From JABCPE02 sp963520725 (GTDB lineage Bacteria; Bacteroidota; Bacteroidia; Flavobacteriales; Weeksellaceae): 64,000 bases of DNA. Made by a program: the position numbers and the translations under genes. Location: contig CAUQSG010000002.1 in assembly GCA_963520725.1 (NCBI GenBank), positions 36,593-100,592 of the forward strand, given 5' to 3'. The notes below the pieces were generated by a model that saw only the letters and a list, made by a program, of their open reading frames with translations, was not told the origin of the DNA and ran no database searches. Numbering within the stretch: position 1 is the first letter of the stretch; every line of letters begins with the position of its first letter. This document shows, piece after piece, positions 61,237-64,000 of this stretch.

Positions 61237-63009
61237 TTTTATTTCATAGATAATTTGGTTTATTTTTAACTTGGTCATAGTTTTTACTTTTTTTATTTCT
61301 ATATTTTTTATTCTTCTAGATGTGATATAGGATTTTATAACAAAGTTATTAATTTTTTCCATATTCGCCTCATCACTTACTATAAAAACAACTTTGTCAC
61401 CTTGTTTTATAGAGACTATATTTTGTTTAAAAAAGGAATGAAGCAGTATTTCTTCTTTTTTCCAAAAATAAAAATTAGTCAATATTCTGGTGAAAATAAA
61501 TAATAAAATGAAGAAAGAAAAATGGGTGAAAGTCTTTACATTTGGTTTTTCAAAAACACTTCTCAATAAATAAACAAGTATAAATAAAATAATAAGTTCA
61601 GGAATTTCGATGGAAACATTTTCCACGAAACTAAAATCTGTTTTTGAGAAAAAAGCAACCATATTCAGGAAGAAACTTGCACACCAGTCATAGATTTCTA
61701 AAAGCCAATCGGGAGTAAATTCTATTCCAAACAAAATAGAAACGATAAAGGAAAAAATAATGAATCCCTGCGATACCATAATGCTGACAACATTGATAAA
61801 AACAGACATTATAGAAAACTGATGAAAGTGGAATAATATCAATGGAAGTGTGGTCAGCTGGGCAGCAAGACTCAAAGAAAAAGTATTTAGAATGAATCTT
61901 ATCGCTCTGTTTTTTAGTGGTTTATAATGGTTGGTAATAGGTTTGTATAGCCAAAAAATCCCAAAAACCGCCAAGAAACTCAACTGAAAACCTACATTGA
62001 AAAGCTGCTGAGTGTCAATGGAAAGTATAATCATCCCAGCCAAAGCCAAAGAGTGCAGGAGATTAGGTTTTCTCTGCAAAAAAATCATAATATAATAGAC
62101 TGTAATCATGATGCACGAACGCACCACAGAATTCCCATAATCAATGAATATCGCAAATCCCCAGATGGCTGCTAATGAAATATAAATCGGAATATTTCTG
62201 TATTTTACCGAAAAAATAGGATTTAAGGCGAATAAAATCATCAAGAAAATAATCGCCATATGAGAACCCGAAATCGCCAAAATATGGATTAAGCCAGTTT
62301 TGCTGAAATGGTTGATGATTTCTTGGTCTATTTCCGTTCGGTCGGCGAGGATTATTCCTTTTAAAATCGCTTTATTCTGCGGTTGGAGGCTGGAATTATC
62401 TATTCTAAAAAGTAAATCCAGTCGTTTTTGCTTTATTTTATCAGCGAAACTTACAGATTTTTTCTTTTTGAATGAAATTTTATTAGGGGTAAAGCCTTGA
62501 TAATGAATATTTTGCCGAGTTAAATATTTTTGATAATCAAACTGAAAATCGTACTGCGGTTTTTGGGTAGGATTCAGATAAGCCTCGGCCGAATAAAAAT
62601 GCAGAAAATCAAGTTCTTGCTGTTCTTTCGGGATAGAAATTACAGCCGAAAAAGGCTTTTCAAAATTGAGAATTTCAACTTCGTAGCGTTTGTTTCTTTC
62701 GTTGGAGTTCAGTTTTTTGCTGAGTTGAAAAACGATTTCGGATGTTTTATTTTTCTTAAAATCAAAATTTTGTGCAGAATTTGAATTGAGAAAGTGCAGA
62801 AAAATTCCAATGCTGAAAAACAAAAATACCAAAAACGCCGATTTTAGTTTATCGAAAAAGAAATTTCGGATAAAAAATCCTGCTAAAAATCCCACAATTC
62901 CTAAAACTAATATAGCGACCGCTCCCCAAAAAGGGAAATCAAATTTGTCTTGAAAGAAAATTCCCAATCCAAAACTGATAGCGCAAATTAGCAAAGGTTG
63001 TTTGTTCAT
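61234..63009 (-). CDS. ComEC/Rec2-family DNA uptake channel
   Basis: 591 residues with about ten membrane segments. An N-terminal DUF4131-type part (to about residue 190) precedes the Competence core, with AILKGIILADRTEIDQEIINHFSKTGLIHILAISGSHMAIIF near residue 215, WGFAIFIDYGNSVVRSCIM near 290, and QQLFNVGFQLSFLAVFG near 340. The C-terminal metallo-beta-lactamase domain of long ComEC proteins is absent. It forms the inner-membrane path for transforming DNA. It overlaps the end of lpxB by four bases. Confidence 0.9.
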   Translation of the reverse strand: MNKQPLLICAISFGLGIFFQDKFDFPFWGAVAILVLGIVGFLAGFFIRNFFFDKLKSAFLVFLFFSIGIFLHFLNSNSAQNFDFKKNKTSEIVFQLSKKLNSNERNKRYEVEILNFEKPFSAVISIPKEQQELDFLHFYSAEAYLNPTQKPQYDFQFDYQKYLTRQNIHYQGFTPNKISFKKKKSVSFADKIKQKRLDLLFRIDNSSLQPQNKAILKGIILADRTEIDQEIINHFSKTGLIHILAISGSHMAIIFLMILFALNPIFSVKYRNIPIYISLAAIWGFAIFIDYGNSVVRSCIMITVYYIMIFLQRKPNLLHSLALAGMIILSIDTQQLFNVGFQLSFLAVFGIFWLYKPITNHYKPLKNRAIRFILNTFSLSLAAQLTTLPLILFHFHQFSIMSVFINVVSIMVSQGFIIFSFIVSILFGIEFTPDWLLEIYDWCASFFLNMVAFFSKTDFSFVENVSIEIPELIILFILVYLLRSVFEKPNVKTFTHFSFFILLFIFTRILTNFYFWKKEEILLHSFFKQNIVSIKQGDKVVFIVSDEANMEKINNFVIKSYITSRRIKNIEIKKVKTMTKLKINQIIYEIK

Positions 63010-64000
63010 AGTAGTTTTGTGATGATTTCTGCGGCGCGCTCACTCGCTCCCTTACCTCCGAGGAGATGGTTTAGTTTTTCGTATTCGTTTAGGATTTTTT
63101 CTCTTTGCTCTGGATTTAGGATTTCTTCTAATTCAGATTTTATATTTTCTGTTGTTAAATCATTTTGTATCAATTCTTTAACAACTTCTTTGTCCATTAT
63201 TAAATTGACCAAAGAAATAAATTTAATGTGTTTTACCAGCCTTTTTGCGATTTGGTAAGAAACCCAGCTTCCGCGGTAGCAGACTACTTCTGGGATTTTT
63301 AGAAGGGCAGTTTCCAATGTTGCCGTTCCAGAGGTTACCAGAGCGGCTTTGGAAGAACGAAGCAAATCATAAGTTTTATTGGACACGAAATGCACATCAT
63401 TCGTTAAAAATTCATCATAAAATTCTTTTGGTAGGGAAGGTGCTCCTGCTATAACGAACTGATAATCCTTGAAATAAGGAGTTACGCTGAGCATCAGACC
63501 AAGCATTTTTCTTATTTCTTGTTTTCGGCTTCCTGGGAGTAATGCGATGATTTCCCTGCTGTCTAAGTTGTTTTGTTTTTTAAATTCTTGGCTGTCAATT
63601 GGTTTTAGGTTTGAAATGGCATCCAAAAGAGGATGTCCCACGAAGTGGGCTTTCACAGAATGTTTTTTGTAAAAATCCTCTTCAAAAGGGAGGATTACCA
63701 GCATTTCATCTACATATTTTTTGATGGTTTCTACTCTGCCTTCCTTCCAAGCCCAAAGCTGTGGAGAAATATAATATATCACTTTGATTCCTAATGATTT
63801 AGCAAACTTTGCGATTCTTAGGTTAAAGCCAGGGTAATCCACCAAAATAAGGACATCTGGCTGGTATTTTTTTATGTCTTCTTTACAAAATTTGATGTTT
63901 CTCAGAATGGTTTTAAGGATTAAAACCACTTCCAAGAATCAAATGAATGCAAGGTCTTTGTAATGTTTTACTATTGTTCCACCTACATCATTCATCAGGT
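63006..64000 (-). pseudogene. lpxB: lpxB, lipid-A-disaccharide synthase, partial and with in-frame stop
   Basis: The reverse strand from base 64000 gives MNDVGGTIVKHYKDLAFI, then TGA (63941-63939), then FLEVVLILKTILRNI and the rest of LpxB to 63006. Typical LpxB reads AFMGFxEVV here, so the TGA replaces a glycine codon (GGA). All else is intact: LVDYPGFNLRIAKFAK, YYISPQLWAWKEGR, FVGHPLLDAI and ALLPGSRKQEI. About 50 N-terminal residues lie beyond the window. LpxB makes the lipid A disaccharide and is normally essential, so a sequencing error is as likely as true decay. The TTG at 63935 could restart translation but would give a truncated enzyme. Confidence 0.85.

Noticed and set aside
1..64000. 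tRNA or rRNA genes
   Set aside because: No cloverleaf or rRNA segment was recognised by eye on either strand; a tRNAscan or Infernal run would settle it.

Overview
The window joins two kinds of DNA. Positions 1 to about 20,500 are GC-rich and hold most of a Bacteroidetes integrative conjugative element (ICE) of the CTnDOT/Tra family. From about 20,600 to the end the DNA is AT-rich chromosome of a member of the Flavobacteriia. The Weeksellaceae (Chryseobacterium, Riemerella, Bergeyella group) fit best, judging from SecA, BamA, UppS, TopA, LpxB, the DUF6909 protein and promoter boxes of the TAnnTTTG type. The genus cannot be fixed from the sequence alone. No tRNA, rRNA, CRISPR array or insertion sequence was seen.

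ICE region. A relaxase gene runs off the left edge (mobB), with mobA overlapping its start. A palindrome-rich gap follows that is the best oriT candidate. A nearly continuous plus-strand transfer operon comes next: traA (ParA), two DUF3408 proteins, traD-like, traE (DUF4134), traF (DUF4133), traG (VirB4-like ATPase), a DUF3876 lipoprotein, traI (DUF4141), traJ, traK, traL, traM, traN, traO, traP (primase-like), traQ (DUF3872) and a GH24 lysozyme. Together they encode a type IV secretion system with relaxase, primase and wall hydrolase. A strong bidirectional terminator separates this operon from nine convergent minus-strand accessory genes, including PcfK-, PcfJ- and DUF3873-type proteins. The right end, 19.8 to 20.6 kb, has no convincing protein gene. 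It holds a row of large nested hairpins closed by an intrinsic terminator, then the composition change that marks the ICE/chromosome junction. The integrase and coupling protein must lie left of the window.

Chromosome, 20.8 to 44.3 kb. In order: a DUF6909 protein with a nucleoside-phosphorylase-like C-terminus, an S1/P1 nuclease, a TonB-dependent receptor under a TPP riboswitch (thiamin or precursor uptake), topA, and an arginase-fold protein without its metal ligands. A compact surface-polysaccharide locus follows (SGNH hydrolase, GT2, EpsG-like, WecA-like, Wza-like, Wzc-like kinase with a Gly-Tyr tail). After it come a DUF2797 protein, a YadA-head-repeat surface protein, a UDP-glucuronate epimerase homologue, a DUF2795 protein, secA and 5-formyl-THF cyclo-ligase.

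Chromosome, 44.3 to 64 kb. A membrane protein/lipoprotein pair, an Ala-rich lipoprotein, a SpoU methyltransferase, rmuC, a U32 peptidase-family protein, a ferredoxin, a short MscS channel, an XRE regulator divergent from two small glycine-rich membrane proteins, a YifB/ComM ATPase, a GATase, rfbD and a thioesterase. The minus-strand envelope cluster DUF6089-uppS-bamA-ompH-ompH follows, then comEC and lpxB. Two genes here, DUF6089 and lpxB, carry in-frame nonsense codons. A candidate orphan small RNA with its own promoter box and terminator lies between DUF6089 and comEC. The most unexplained features are the nested-hairpin block at the ICE end and this small RNA.
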